Positions 7,448 to 15,407 of a stretch of 18,437 nucleotides of DNA are shown in pieces. The notes beneath the pieces are model-generated. The model saw only the letters and a list, made by a program, of their open reading frames with translations, was not told the DNA's origin and did not search any database. Each line of letters starts with the position of its first letter. Positions within the stretch are counted from its first letter, which is position 1. Both the position numbers and the translations under genes were made by a program. This stretch comes from Bacteroidales bacterium (GTDB taxonomy: Bacteria > Bacteroidota > Bacteroidia > Bacteroidales > UBA932). Location of the stretch: assembly GCA_004555145.1 (NCBI GenBank), contig SFJB01000023.1, forward strand, positions 1-18,437, given 5' to 3'.

Positions 7448-10030
7448 ATGAGAATCGTACGCAAACTTGCAATAACTGCCTTGACGCTTGCAGCAGTGCT
7501 TCCGCTCTGCGCGCAGAGCGCCGATGTGGAGGTGGATTACAACCGGCCGAAGAAGTATGTGGTCGGCGGTGTCAGGGTGGAAGGCAATACCTATTTCAAG
7601 GAGCAGATGATAGTCTCCCAGGCCGGGGTGCGCCCCGGCAGCACCATCACCGTGCCGGGAGAAGAAGTCTCCAATATGGTCAAGAGGCTGATGCTCCAGA
7701 AGTTCTTCGATGACGTTTCCGTGGAAATAGACAGCCTCAGCGCCAAAGCCGACACTGCCTGGCTGGCAATCAAGATTCAGGAGAGGCCGCGCGTGTCCCG
7801 TTGGAGCTATTCAGGCGTGAAGTCGGGTGAGCGCAAGGACATCGAGGAGCGTACGAACCTCAAGCGCGGGCGCGAGTTCTCCGAGTACGTGGAGAAGACC
7901 ACCATCGACATCATCAAGCGCTACTTTGCCGAAAAGGGCTTCCTCCAGTGCGAGGTGACGGCGCAGGTAAAGCGCGATACCATAGTGAAGAACGCCATCC
8001 AGGTGAACTTCCACGTGGACAAGGGCGAGAAGATCAAGATCAAGGAAATCAATTTCATAGGCAACGAGAACGTGAAGGAATACAAACTCGCCAAGTCTAT
8101 GAAGAAGACCAAGTCCAACAAGTTCTACAACTTCTTCCACAGCAAGAAGTTCAACGAGAAGGAATACCTCAACGACAAGCGCAGCGTCATAAGTGCCTTC
8201 AATGAAGCGGGTTACCGCGATGCGCGACTGGTAAGGGACTCGATCTACTACGTGGAGCCGAACAGGCTCGGGATTGACCTGGTCTTCGACGAGGGCGACA
8301 AGTACTACTTCGGCGATATCACCTGGACCGGCAACTCCGTTTACTCTTCCGACCAGCTGAACTCGGTGCTCTCCATCAACAAGGGCGACGTGTACGATGT
8401 GGTGACGATGCAGCAGCGTCTGTACGGCGGCGGAAAGCAGAACGAATACGATGTCACCAAGCTCTACAGGGACAACGGTTACCTTTTCTTCAACCTCACC
8501 CCGGTGGAGACCAATATCCAGAACGATACCGTGGACGTGGAGATGCGCATCTCCGAAGGCAAGCAGGCAATCCTGGACAACATAGTCATCAACGGCAACG
8601 ACCTCACCAACGAGAAGGTGGTGCGCCGCCAGATCTTCACCCGCCCGGGTTACCTCTTCAGCCAGACCGACTTCGAGCGCTCGATACGTGAAATCGCCTC
8701 CCTCGGCCAGTTCGATGCCGAGGCGATCATGGACCCGAATACAGGATGGTCCGTCATCCCGAAATCCACCAGCAACACGGTTGACATCATCTACAACGTG
8801 ACCGAGAAGCCATCCTCCCAGCTCGAACTTTCCGGAGGTTGGGGTGGATACACCTTTGTCGCCACGGTCGGCGTCAGCTTCAACAATTTCTCCACCCACC
8901 GTATGTTCGACAAGGGCGCGTGGAGACCGGTGCCTCTGGGAGACGCGCAGAACCTTGCAATCCGTTTCCAGACCAACGGTACCTACTACACCGCGTTCTC
9001 GGCAAGTTTCACCGAGCCTTGGCTCTTCGGAAAGAAGCCGACTTCCCTGAACCTGAGCGCATACTATACCCGTTCCACCGACTCGTATCTTGCCCTCAAC
9101 ATCCTGAGCAACAACCGTATGATGGAGGTTTACGGCTTCGCGGCATCACTGGGTACGCGACTGAAGTGGCCTGACAGCTATTTCGTGCTCTACAACGGCT
9201 TCAACTGGCAGACCTACAAGCTGAAGAACTGGTATTCCGGATACTTCATCTTCGATGACGGTATCGCCAACAACATCAACTACTCCGTGACCTTGAGCCG
9301 CAACTCCACGGACCAGATCATCTATCCGCGCCAGGGTTCGGACTTCAGCTTCTCCCTTCAGCTCACTCCTCCTTTCTCACTTTTCAGAAAGTATGATTTC
9401 GACGCTGACGGCAACAAGGTCAAGGTGGACAACTATCGCGACGTAAACTACGACAACTGGACGGCGAAGAACCGCTTCAAGTGGATTGAATACCACAAGT
9501 GGAAATTGTCCGGCACCACCTACACCAAACTCGTGGGCGACCTCGTGCTTATGACCAGGGCACAGTTCGGATATCTCGGATACTACAACCGCAACTGGGG
9601 CTACTCTCCGTTCGAAGGCTTCCTCCTCGGCGGCGACGGACTCTCCGGCTACAACACCTACGGCTCCGAAATCATTGCCATGCGCGGTTATGAGAACTAC
9701 TCACTCACCCCGTATGAGCCGTCCAAATACAACTCCCAGGGCTATGCGTACGCCGGCAACATCTATGACAAGTTCACCATCGAACTCCGTTACCCTGTCA
9801 TCCTCCAGCCTTCTTCCACCATCTTTGCGCTCGCATTCGTGGAGGGCGGAAACTGCTGGTCTGACATAAGAAATTTCAATCCTTTCCAGATCAAACGCAG
9901 CGCCGGAGTCGGAGTTCGCATCTATCTACCGATGATAGGCCTGCTCGGTGTGGACTGGGGATACGGTTTCGACAACCCGGATGCCAGCAAGAGAAGCCAG
10001 TTCCACTTTATGATAGGACAACAGTTTTAA
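7448..10030 (+). CDS. bamA: Outer membrane protein assembly factor BamA
   Basis: BamA is the Omp85 core of the beta-barrel assembly machine that inserts outer-membrane proteins. The 860-residue protein has a Sec signal peptide (MRIVRKLAITALTLAAVLPLCA, cleavage before Q23) and a periplasmic region of about five POTRA domains (about 35-455), with repeated strand-turn signatures such as VGGVRVEGNTYFKEQM, IKEINFIGNENVKEYKL, FGDITWTGNSVYSSDQL and LDNIVINGNDLTNEKVV. A 16-strand barrel fills the rest. The loop-6 motif appears as MRGY (745-748) where most homologues have VRGF/Y, and the chain ends in the outer-membrane signature FHFMIGQQF with terminal Phe. ATG 7448 is fixed by the signal peptide. 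The adjacent skp-like gene fits BamA function. Confidence 0.96.
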   Translation: MRIVRKLAITALTLAAVLPLCAQSADVEVDYNRPKKYVVGGVRVEGNTYFKEQMIVSQAGVRPGSTITVPGEEVSNMVKRLMLQKFFDDVSVEIDSLSAKADTAWLAIKIQERPRVSRWSYSGVKSGERKDIEERTNLKRGREFSEYVEKTTIDIIKRYFAEKGFLQCEVTAQVKRDTIVKNAIQVNFHVDKGEKIKIKEINFIGNENVKEYKLAKSMKKTKSNKFYNFFHSKKFNEKEYLNDKRSVISAFNEAGYRDARLVRDSIYYVEPNRLGIDLVFDEGDKYYFGDITWTGNSVYSSDQLNSVLSINKGDVYDVVTMQQRLYGGGKQNEYDVTKLYRDNGYLFFNLTPVETNIQNDTVDVEMRISEGKQAILDNIVINGNDLTNEKVVRRQIFTRPGYLFSQTDFERSIREIASLGQFDAEAIMDPNTGWSVIPKSTSNTVDIIYNVTEKPSSQLELSGGWGGYTFVATVGVSFNNFSTHRMFDKGAWRPVPLGDAQNLAIRFQTNGTYYTAFSASFTEPWLFGKKPTSLNLSAYYTRSTDSYLALNILSNNRMMEVYGFAASLGTRLKWPDSYFVLYNGFNWQTYKLKNWYSGYFIFDDGIANNINYSVTLSRNSTDQIIYPRQGSDFSFSLQLTPPFSLFRKYDFDADGNKVKVDNYRDVNYDNWTAKNRFKWIEYHKWKLSGTTYTKLVGDLVLMTRAQFGYLGYYNRNWGYSPFEGFLLGGDGLSGYNTYGSEIIAMRGYENYSLTPYEPSKYNSQGYAYAGNIYDKFTIELRYPVILQPSSTIFALAFVEGGNCWSDIRNFNPFQIKRSAGVGVRIYLPMIGLLGVDWGYGFDNPDASKRSQFHFMIGQQF

Positions 10031-10073
10031 TAACACATAAACGAAGTTGAATTTTTAATTTAAGTTTTTAGAT

Positions 10074-10631
10074 ATGAAGAAAATCGTTTTGATTGCCGCT
10101 TCTGCATTGATTGCAATGTCGGCTTTCGCACAGAACAAGTTTGCCCATGTGAATTTCAGTGAGCTCGTTCAGCTCTGCCCTGAGGCAGACGAGGCCAGGA
10201 CCAAGATCGCAGCTGCGTCACAGGAGGCTCAGGAGACCTACCAGGCTATGGTCGAGGAATTCCAGACCAAGTACCAGCAGTATGAGTCCAAGGCTTCTAC
10301 CTGGAGCGATTCCATCCGTTCCAGCAAGGAAAAGGAGCTTCAGGAGATTCAGAGCCGCATCCAGGAATTCGGACAGTCAGTGGACGCCGAGCTCCAGCAG
10401 CAACAGCAGACACTTATGGCTCCTATCTACCAGAAGGCAAAGGAGGTCGTGGATCAGCTCGCAAAGGCAGGCAACTATATCTATGTGTTCGATATCAACA
10501 GCCTTCTCTACTACGACGAGGCTCAGAGCACAGACCTCACCCCTGCAGCCAGGAAGGCGCTCAACATCCCTGAGGGACGCACCCTCGAAACTCTTCAGGC
10601 AGAACTTCAGGCCCAGGCTAATGCGGAATAG
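10074..10631 (+). CDS. Periplasmic chaperone, Skp/OmpH family
   Basis: The 185-residue protein has a cleavable signal peptide (MKKIVLIAASALIAMSAFA, cut before Q20), then FAHVNFSELVQLCPEADEAR, the standard start of OmpH/Skp proteins. A long Q/E/K-rich coiled coil (about 45-135, including a QQQQQ run) and the closing YIYVFDINSLLYYD strand follow. Skp trimers shield unfolded outer-membrane proteins on the way to BamA, so the position 43 nt after bamA is functionally coherent. Unlike the paralogue at 4417-5031 it has no lipobox Cys. A TAAGTTTT just before the ATG is a weak partial match to the -7 element. The stop lies only 15 nt before korA. Confidence 0.9.
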   Translation: MKKIVLIAASALIAMSAFAQNKFAHVNFSELVQLCPEADEARTKIAAASQEAQETYQAMVEEFQTKYQQYESKASTWSDSIRSSKEKELQEIQSRIQEFGQSVDAELQQQQQTLMAPIYQKAKEVVDQLAKAGNYIYVFDINSLLYYDEAQSTDLTPAARKALNIPEGRTLETLQAELQAQANAE

Positions 10632-10646
10632 TTTCTTTTAAAAAAT

Positions 10647-12488
10647 ATGCAACATAAAATCATTGATGCCCACGATGTGGTAATCAGATTTGCAGGAGAT
10701 TCGGGAGATGGTATGCAGCTCACCGGGTCTCTTTTTGCAGATATGTCAGCCATCTACGGTAACGGTCTTTCGACTTTTCCCGACTATCCTGCGGAAATCA
10801 GGGCGCCGCACGGCACAGTTTCCGGAGTGTCCGGATTTCAGGTCCACATTGGCAGCGAAAAGGTTAACACCCCGGGTGACTTCTGTGACCTGCTCGTAGC
10901 CATGAATCCTGCTGCACTCAAGGCAAATGCCAAATGGTGCAAGCGCCACGCTATGATACTCGTGGATGAGGATGCCTTCGACGAGAACGGTATGAAGAAG
11001 GCTGGTTTCACCACCGACAACCCTTTCACGGAACTCGGAGTGGATGACAGGACCCTCATCGTGGCCCCGATAACCACACTTACCGCTGAAAGTCTCAAGG
11101 ACAGCGGAATGGATAACAAGGCTATACTCAAGTGCAAGAACATGTTCACCCTCGGTATGGCCTGCTACGTGTACAACCGCCCTCTGGAGTATATCTTCTC
11201 CTATCTCGAGAAGAAATTCTCCAAGAAGCATCCTGAGGTCATAGAACCTAACAAGAAGGTCCTCAAGGACGGTTTCAACTACGCTGCGAACCTGCAGATA
11301 ATAGCCAATACCTACACAATTGAACCTGCACACAACCTGGAAAAGGGCACTTACCGCAACATCACCGGCAACCAGGCTACCGCCTGGGGACTGCTGGCGG
11401 CTTCGGAGAAGTCAGGCCTGTCCCTTTTCTGCGGTTCTTACCCTATCACTCCAGCCACGGCCATACTCGAAGAGCTGGCAATACACAAGAGCCTGGGAGC
11501 CAAGACTTTGCAGGCTGAGGATGAGATTGCCGGAATTTGCACCGCAATCGGAGCTTCCTTTGCCGGCAACCTTGCCGTAACCACCACTTCCGGCCCCGGA
11601 CTTTCGCTGAAGAGTGAGGCTATGGGACTTGCCGTGATGGCGGAGCTGCCTCTCGTGGTCATAGACGTGCAGCGAGGCGGCCCTTCCACTGGTCTGCCTA
11701 CAAAGACGGAGCAGTCAGACCTCAACCAGGCCTTGTACGGACGCAACGGAGAATGCCCCATGGCTGTCATTGCAGCCCATTCTCCTGCCCACTGCTTCGA
11801 TGCGGCATTCAACGCCGCAAAGATTGCCGTGGAGCATATGACTCCGGTCCTGCTGCTTTCCGAGGGCTTCCTCGGCAACGGTTCCGAGCCTTGGAAAATA
11901 CCTCAGATGAAGGATTATCCTGAAATCAAGCCGCCGTTCGTGCAGGGAATTCTCAAGGATGGCCAGAAATATCATCCTTTCAAGCGTGACCCGGAGACCC
12001 TCGTGAGAAGGTGGGCCGTCCCGGGGCAGAAGGGATTCGAGCATAGAGTCGGAGGTCTGGAGAAGACCCACGAAGGAGTGCTCTCCACCGATCCGGCCAA
12101 TCACGAAATGATGGTCAGGGAGCGTGCGGAAAAGGTGCAGCGCATCTCCGCCTCCATCCCTGAACTCGAAATCATCAACGGAGCCGGAAGCGGAAAGCTG
12201 CTCGTGGTCGGATGGGGCGGCACCTACGGCCATATACTCTCTGCTGTCAGGGAGATAGGAGATGCCGTGTCATACGCCCATTTCGACTATATCAACCCTC
12301 TTCCCGCGAATACGGAGAAGGTATTCGGTTCATTCGAAAAGGTGCTCGTATGCGAGCTCAACAGCGGACAGTTCGCGGATTTCCTGCGCGCACGCTTCCC
12401 TCACGTGGAGATACTCAAGTATAACAAGATTCAGGGCCAGCCGTTCCTCGTAAGCGAACTGGTGGAGGCCATCAAAAAGGAGATGTAA
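10647..12488 (+). CDS. korA: 2-oxoacid:ferredoxin oxidoreductase, fused gamma-alpha subunit (KorA type)
   Basis: With KorB this enzyme interconverts a 2-oxoacid (probably 2-oxoglutarate) plus CoA and oxidised ferredoxin with acyl-CoA, CO2 and reduced ferredoxin. The 613-residue chain joins an N-terminal gamma domain (about 10-190, starting VVIRFAGDSGDGMQLTG) to an alpha domain containing GNQATAWGLLAASEKSG, FCGSYPITPATAILE, AEDEIAGICTAIGASFAG, TTTSGPGLSLKSEA and RGGPSTGLPTKTEQSDL. The C-terminal domain (about 500-613) has LVVGWGGTYGHI and FDYINPLP. This fused layout and length are usual for KorA in Bacteroidota. Substrate is inferred from family and from gdhA nearby; pyruvate or branched-chain oxoacids are alternatives. 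It is followed 2 nt later by korB. Confidence 0.9.
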   Translation: MQHKIIDAHDVVIRFAGDSGDGMQLTGSLFADMSAIYGNGLSTFPDYPAEIRAPHGTVSGVSGFQVHIGSEKVNTPGDFCDLLVAMNPAALKANAKWCKRHAMILVDEDAFDENGMKKAGFTTDNPFTELGVDDRTLIVAPITTLTAESLKDSGMDNKAILKCKNMFTLGMACYVYNRPLEYIFSYLEKKFSKKHPEVIEPNKKVLKDGFNYAANLQIIANTYTIEPAHNLEKGTYRNITGNQATAWGLLAASEKSGLSLFCGSYPITPATAILEELAIHKSLGAKTLQAEDEIAGICTAIGASFAGNLAVTTTSGPGLSLKSEAMGLAVMAELPLVVIDVQRGGPSTGLPTKTEQSDLNQALYGRNGECPMAVIAAHSPAHCFDAAFNAAKIAVEHMTPVLLLSEGFLGNGSEPWKIPQMKDYPEIKPPFVQGILKDGQKYHPFKRDPETLVRRWAVPGQKGFEHRVGGLEKTHEGVLSTDPANHEMMVRERAEKVQRISASIPELEIINGAGSGKLLVVGWGGTYGHILSAVREIGDAVSYAHFDYINPLPANTEKVFGSFEKVLVCELNSGQFADFLRARFPHVEILKYNKIQGQPFLVSELVEAIKKEM

Positions 12489-12490
12489 TT

Positions 12491-13510
12491 ATGGCAACAC
12501 TGACATTCAAGGATTTCAAGAGCGACCAGGAAGTACGCTGGTGCCCGGGTTGCGGTGACCACGCTGTGCTTGCCGCCCTCCAGAGGGCTCTTCCGAAGGT
12601 GAGCCAGGCACTGAATTATGACAAGGAACGCTACGTGGTCGTATCCGGCATAGGATGCTCTTCCCGTTTGCCTTACTATATGGACACCTACGGCTTCCAC
12701 TCCATCCACGGAAGGGCTACAGCCATTTCCACCGGCATCAAGGTGGCGAATCCATGGCTTACGGTTTGGCAGGCCTGTGGCGACGGCGATGCCCTTGCTA
12801 TCGGAGGAAACCACTTCATCCACGCCATCAGGCGCAATATCGACATCAACATCATACTCTTCAACAACCAGATCTACGGTCTGACGAAAGGTCAGTATTC
12901 CCCGACCTCCAAGTTCGGCGCCATCACCAAGACCTCGCCTTACGGCACCGTGGAGCATCCGTTCAACCCGGGTGCGCTGGTGCTCGGTGCCAAGGGAACC
13001 TTCTTCGCCCGTTCCCTGGACGTGGAGCTCAAACTCAACGAGGAAATTATGACCGCAGCCGCCCTGCACGACGGTTGCTCTGTGATGGAGATGCTCACCA
13101 ACTGCGTGATTTTCAATGACGGCGCCCACAAAAACCTTTCCGACCCTGCGCTCAAGGCAGACAATACCATAGTTCTCCGCCACGGCGAGAAGATGATCTT
13201 CGGCAAGAATATGGACAAGGGACTTATCTACGACGGCAAGAAGATGCGCGTGGTGCATATTGGCGAGGGCGGTTTCACCGAGGAGGATATACTGGTGCAC
13301 GATGCGCATACCGACAACATCGGCATACATATGGCGCTGGCGGAGATGAAGGGACCGGACTACCCTGTGGCACTGGGCGTGATACGCGACGTCAAGGACA
13401 TTACCTACGATGACGGCGTGAGAGACCAGGTCAAGGATGTGATGGCAAAGTCAAAGATACATTGCGTAGACGATCTGCTTCACAGCGGTTCCACCTGGGA
13501 AGTAGAATAG
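12491..13510 (+). CDS. korB: 2-oxoacid:ferredoxin oxidoreductase beta subunit (KorB type)
   Basis: The beta subunit binds thiamine diphosphate and an iron-sulfur cluster. In the 339-residue protein, WCPGCGDHAVL gives C18 and C21, GIGCSSRLPYY gives C56 and DGCSVMEML gives C196. This four-cysteine pattern matches the [4Fe-4S] ligands of known OFOR beta subunits. The thiamine diphosphate/magnesium motif begins CGDGDALAIGG (C96-G97-D98-G99-D100) and closes with ILFNNQIYGLTKGQ. A strong AAGGAG ribosome-binding site (12477-12482) lies inside the end of korA, 8 nt before ATG. The tight coupling with korA suggests stoichiometric translation. The stop is 31 nt before gdhA. Confidence 0.92.
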   Translation: MATLTFKDFKSDQEVRWCPGCGDHAVLAALQRALPKVSQALNYDKERYVVVSGIGCSSRLPYYMDTYGFHSIHGRATAISTGIKVANPWLTVWQACGDGDALAIGGNHFIHAIRRNIDINIILFNNQIYGLTKGQYSPTSKFGAITKTSPYGTVEHPFNPGALVLGAKGTFFARSLDVELKLNEEIMTAAALHDGCSVMEMLTNCVIFNDGAHKNLSDPALKADNTIVLRHGEKMIFGKNMDKGLIYDGKKMRVVHIGEGGFTEEDILVHDAHTDNIGIHMALAEMKGPDYPVALGVIRDVKDITYDDGVRDQVKDVMAKSKIHCVDDLLHSGSTWEVE

Positions 13511-13541
13511 TATACAGAACCACTATTGATAACAACTGATA

Positions 13542-14885
13542 ATGAAAACACAAGACATTATGGCCCGCCTCCAGGCCAAGTATCCGGGAGAAAACGAATA
13601 TCTCCAGGCGGTACAGGAGGTTCTCGAGTCCATCGAGGAAGTCTATAACCAGCATCCCGAGTTCGAGAAGGCAAAGATCGTGGAGAGAATGGTCGAGCCT
13701 GACCGCATCTTCACCTTCCGTGTGACCTGGGTTGATGACCGCGGTGAGGTGCAGACCAACACCGGTTACCGTATCCAGTTCAACAGCGCCATAGGTCCGT
13801 ACAAGGGAGGCCTCCGTTTCCACAGGGCCGTTTCCCCTTCCATGCTCAAGTTCCTCGGTTTCGAACAGACCTTCAAGAACGCTCTCACCACCCTCCCTAT
13901 GGGTGGCGCGAAGGGCGGTTCCGACTTTGACCCTGTAGGAAAGTCCAACGACGAGATCATGCGTTTCTGCCAGGCATTTATGCTTGAGCTCTGGAACTGC
14001 ATAGGCCCGGATCAGGACATCCCTGCCGGCGATGTGGGCGTTGGCGGACGCGAAATAGGTTACCTCTATGGTATGTACAAGAAACTTGCTCGCCAGTACA
14101 ATACCGGCGTCCTTACCGGAAAGGGTTCCACCTGGGGCGGCTCCATCCTCCGTCCTGAGGCAACCGGATTCGGCGCCCTCTACTTTACCCAGAACCTTCT
14201 CGAGAAGGCCGGAAAGGATATCAAGGGCTGCCGCATTGCAGTATCCGGCTTCGGAAACGTGGCCTGGGGCGCCTGCATCAAGGCTACCGAGCTCGGTGCT
14301 AAGGTTGTCGCCATTTCCGGTCCTGACGGAGTCTGCGAGATTCCTGAGGGCATCACCAAGGAAATGATTGACTATATGCTCGTGATGAGGGCTTCCAACC
14401 GCAATATGGTTGAAGATATGGCCACGAAGTTCCCTGAGAAGGCGAAGTTCACCGCAGGCAAGAAGGCCTGGAGCGTGAAATGCGACATCGCTCTTCCTTG
14501 CGCATTCCAGAACGAGCTTTCTGAGGACGACGCCAGGGAGCTCAAGGAAAACGGAACCTGGTGCTGCTGCGAGGTGTCCAATATGGGCTGCCAGCCAGGA
14601 GCCATCCACTACTTCCAGAAGAACGGGGTGCTCTTCGCCCCTGGCAAGGCCGTGAATGCGGGCGGCGTGGCCACCTCAGGTCTTGAGATGACTCAGAACG
14701 CTTCCCACATCAGCTGGAGCGGAGAGGAGGTTGACGCCAAGCTGCACTTCATCATGAAGTCCATCCACGAAGCCTGCGTGAAGTACGGAACCCAGCCTGA
14801 CGGCAGCATTGACTACGTCAAGGGCGCCAACATCGCCGGCTTCATGAAAGTCGCCACCGCAATGCTCGAGCAGGGCACCATCTAA
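13542..14885 (+). CDS. gdhA: Glutamate dehydrogenase (likely NADP-dependent)
   Basis: The enzyme reductively aminates 2-oxoglutarate with ammonium to form glutamate. At 447 residues it matches the hexameric bacterial class. Visible motifs are NTGYRIQFNSAIGPYKGGLR (substrate loop), LPMGGAKGGSDFDP with catalytic K124, PAGDVGVGGREIGYLYG, the Rossmann loop VSGFGNVAWG (G236-F-G-N239) and NAGGVATSGLEMTQN. Sequence style and length favour NADP specificity, as in other Bacteroides enzymes, but coenzyme use is inferred. It lies directly downstream of korAB, so succinyl-CoA carboxylation to 2-oxoglutarate and its amination could be expressed together. A strong intrinsic terminator follows at 14991, after a GC-rich low-complexity tract. 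Confidence 0.95.
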   Translation: MKTQDIMARLQAKYPGENEYLQAVQEVLESIEEVYNQHPEFEKAKIVERMVEPDRIFTFRVTWVDDRGEVQTNTGYRIQFNSAIGPYKGGLRFHRAVSPSMLKFLGFEQTFKNALTTLPMGGAKGGSDFDPVGKSNDEIMRFCQAFMLELWNCIGPDQDIPAGDVGVGGREIGYLYGMYKKLARQYNTGVLTGKGSTWGGSILRPEATGFGALYFTQNLLEKAGKDIKGCRIAVSGFGNVAWGACIKATELGAKVVAISGPDGVCEIPEGITKEMIDYMLVMRASNRNMVEDMATKFPEKAKFTAGKKAWSVKCDIALPCAFQNELSEDDARELKENGTWCCCEVSNMGCQPGAIHYFQKNGVLFAPGKAVNAGGVATSGLEMTQNASHISWSGEEVDAKLHFIMKSIHEACVKYGTQPDGSIDYVKGANIAGFMKVATAMLEQGTI

Positions 14886-14990
14886 AAGCCTGCAGTGATG
14901 TGGCCTGCTGCCCGGGCTGTTGCCCGGCCTGCTGCCTAGGCTTGCTGTTGCCTGGATTGTTGCCCGGGCTGCAAGTCACTGATAATAATA
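14886..14990 (+). repeat. Low-complexity GC-rich tract after gdhA
   Basis: The stretch starts a few nt after the gdhA stop and is built of reiterated CTGCC/GTTGCC words. TGCCCGGGCTG occurs at 14909-14919 and 14961-14971. GGCCTGCTG occurs at 14902-14910 and 14926-14934, and this 9-mer recurs three times in the tract after the last gene. CAGTGA (14893-14898) and TCACTG (14976-14981) flank the core as a short inverted pair. No ORF or known RNA gene is recognised in it. Confidence 0.65.
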
Positions 14991-15022
14991 ACGGTCCGCC
15001 ATAGTCGCGGACCGTATTTTTT
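14991..15022 (+). terminator. Intrinsic terminator of the korAB-gdhA unit
   Basis: ACGGTCCGC (14991-14999) pairs perfectly with GCGGACCGT (15007-15015), a 9-bp GC-rich stem with a 7-nt loop, followed by ATTTTTT. It is the clearest rho-independent terminator in the window. Confidence 0.9.
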
Positions 15023-15024
15023 GT

Positions 15025-15032
15025 TATATTTG
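15025..15032 (+). promoter_or_regulatory. Bacteroidota -7 promoter element for the 15047 gene cluster
   Basis: TATATTTG matches TAnnTTTG, 14 nt before the ATG at 15047 and only 2 nt after the terminator T-run. Its surrounding 13-mer is identical to that before bamA. No clear -33 box; the expected place lies inside the terminator hairpin. Confidence 0.65.
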
Positions 15033-15046
15033 CAAAAACACTGATT

Positions 15047-15406
15047 ATGGGATACTTGGATGACAATTACGACAGGAGTTCACGTCTGAACCGGAGCCTT
15101 GGTGTCGAGCCGACCCAGAGGGTCGTGCAGGGGGAGTCGGCAGCTGCTGGTGCTGCTGGTGCAGCTAGTGTTGCCGCTGCTGGTGCGGAGTGTGCTCCCG
15201 GTGCTGCTGATTCGGAGGATTACGGGCAATTGATTTGTGAGAGTGAAAGGTTTAAATACCTCTGTCTTGCTGTGGGTAATGCCGTGGAATACCTTTTGAG
15301 CAAGGGTAAGAAGAAAGAGGCTTCGGGAATGGCCAGCCTCCTGCACGCCACCTATCCTTGCGCAGAGTCCAAGGAATTGTTGAACAAATGTCTTTTCGCT
15401 GATTGA
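15047..15406 (+). CDS. Small protein with an Ala/Gly-rich tract, unknown function
   Basis: I do not recognise this 119-residue protein. It starts MGYLDDNYDRSSRLNRSLGV, a polar segment without signal peptide or membrane helix. Residues 32-54 form an Ala/Gly-rich tract (AAGAAGAASVAAAG and on) encoded by repeated GCTGCTGGTGC units. The C-terminal 60 residues look helical (YGQLICESERFKYLCLAVGN, then EYLLSKGKKKEASGMASLLH) and could be a small helical-repeat or partner-binding domain. Its TGA is 1 nt before the next ATG, so it is almost certainly translated with the Sel1-repeat gene and may bind that protein. It has its own promoter element. The tract may be a flexible linker or recent repeat expansion. 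Confidence 0.75.
   Translation: MGYLDDNYDRSSRLNRSLGVEPTQRVVQGESAAAGAAGAASVAAAGAECAPGAADSEDYGQLICESERFKYLCLAVGNAVEYLLSKGKKKEASGMASLLHATYPCAESKELLNKCLFAD
15140..15210 (+). repeat. In-frame GCTGCTGGTGC repeat inside the small protein gene
   Basis: GCTGCTGGTGC occurs at 15143-15153, 15152-15162 and 15176-15186, producing the Ala/Gly tract. The word style is close to the CTGCTG tracts in the intergenic regions after gdhA and after the last gene. Confidence 0.7.
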
Positions 15407-15407
15407 T

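Noticed and set aside
7811..8899. A 362-codon minus-strand frame opposite bamA
   Set aside because: Composition (V/L/H/E-rich) reflects the complement of BamA codons; no motif supports it.
13431..14609. A 392-codon minus-strand frame opposite gdhA
   Set aside because: gdhA is unmistakable on the plus strand; the reverse frame shows no recognisable protein features.
14886..14990. Possible IS or MITE remnant because of CAGTGA/TCACTG ends
   Set aside because: The inverted ends are only 6 bp, no target duplication is visible and there is no transposase; composition is that of a simple repeat.
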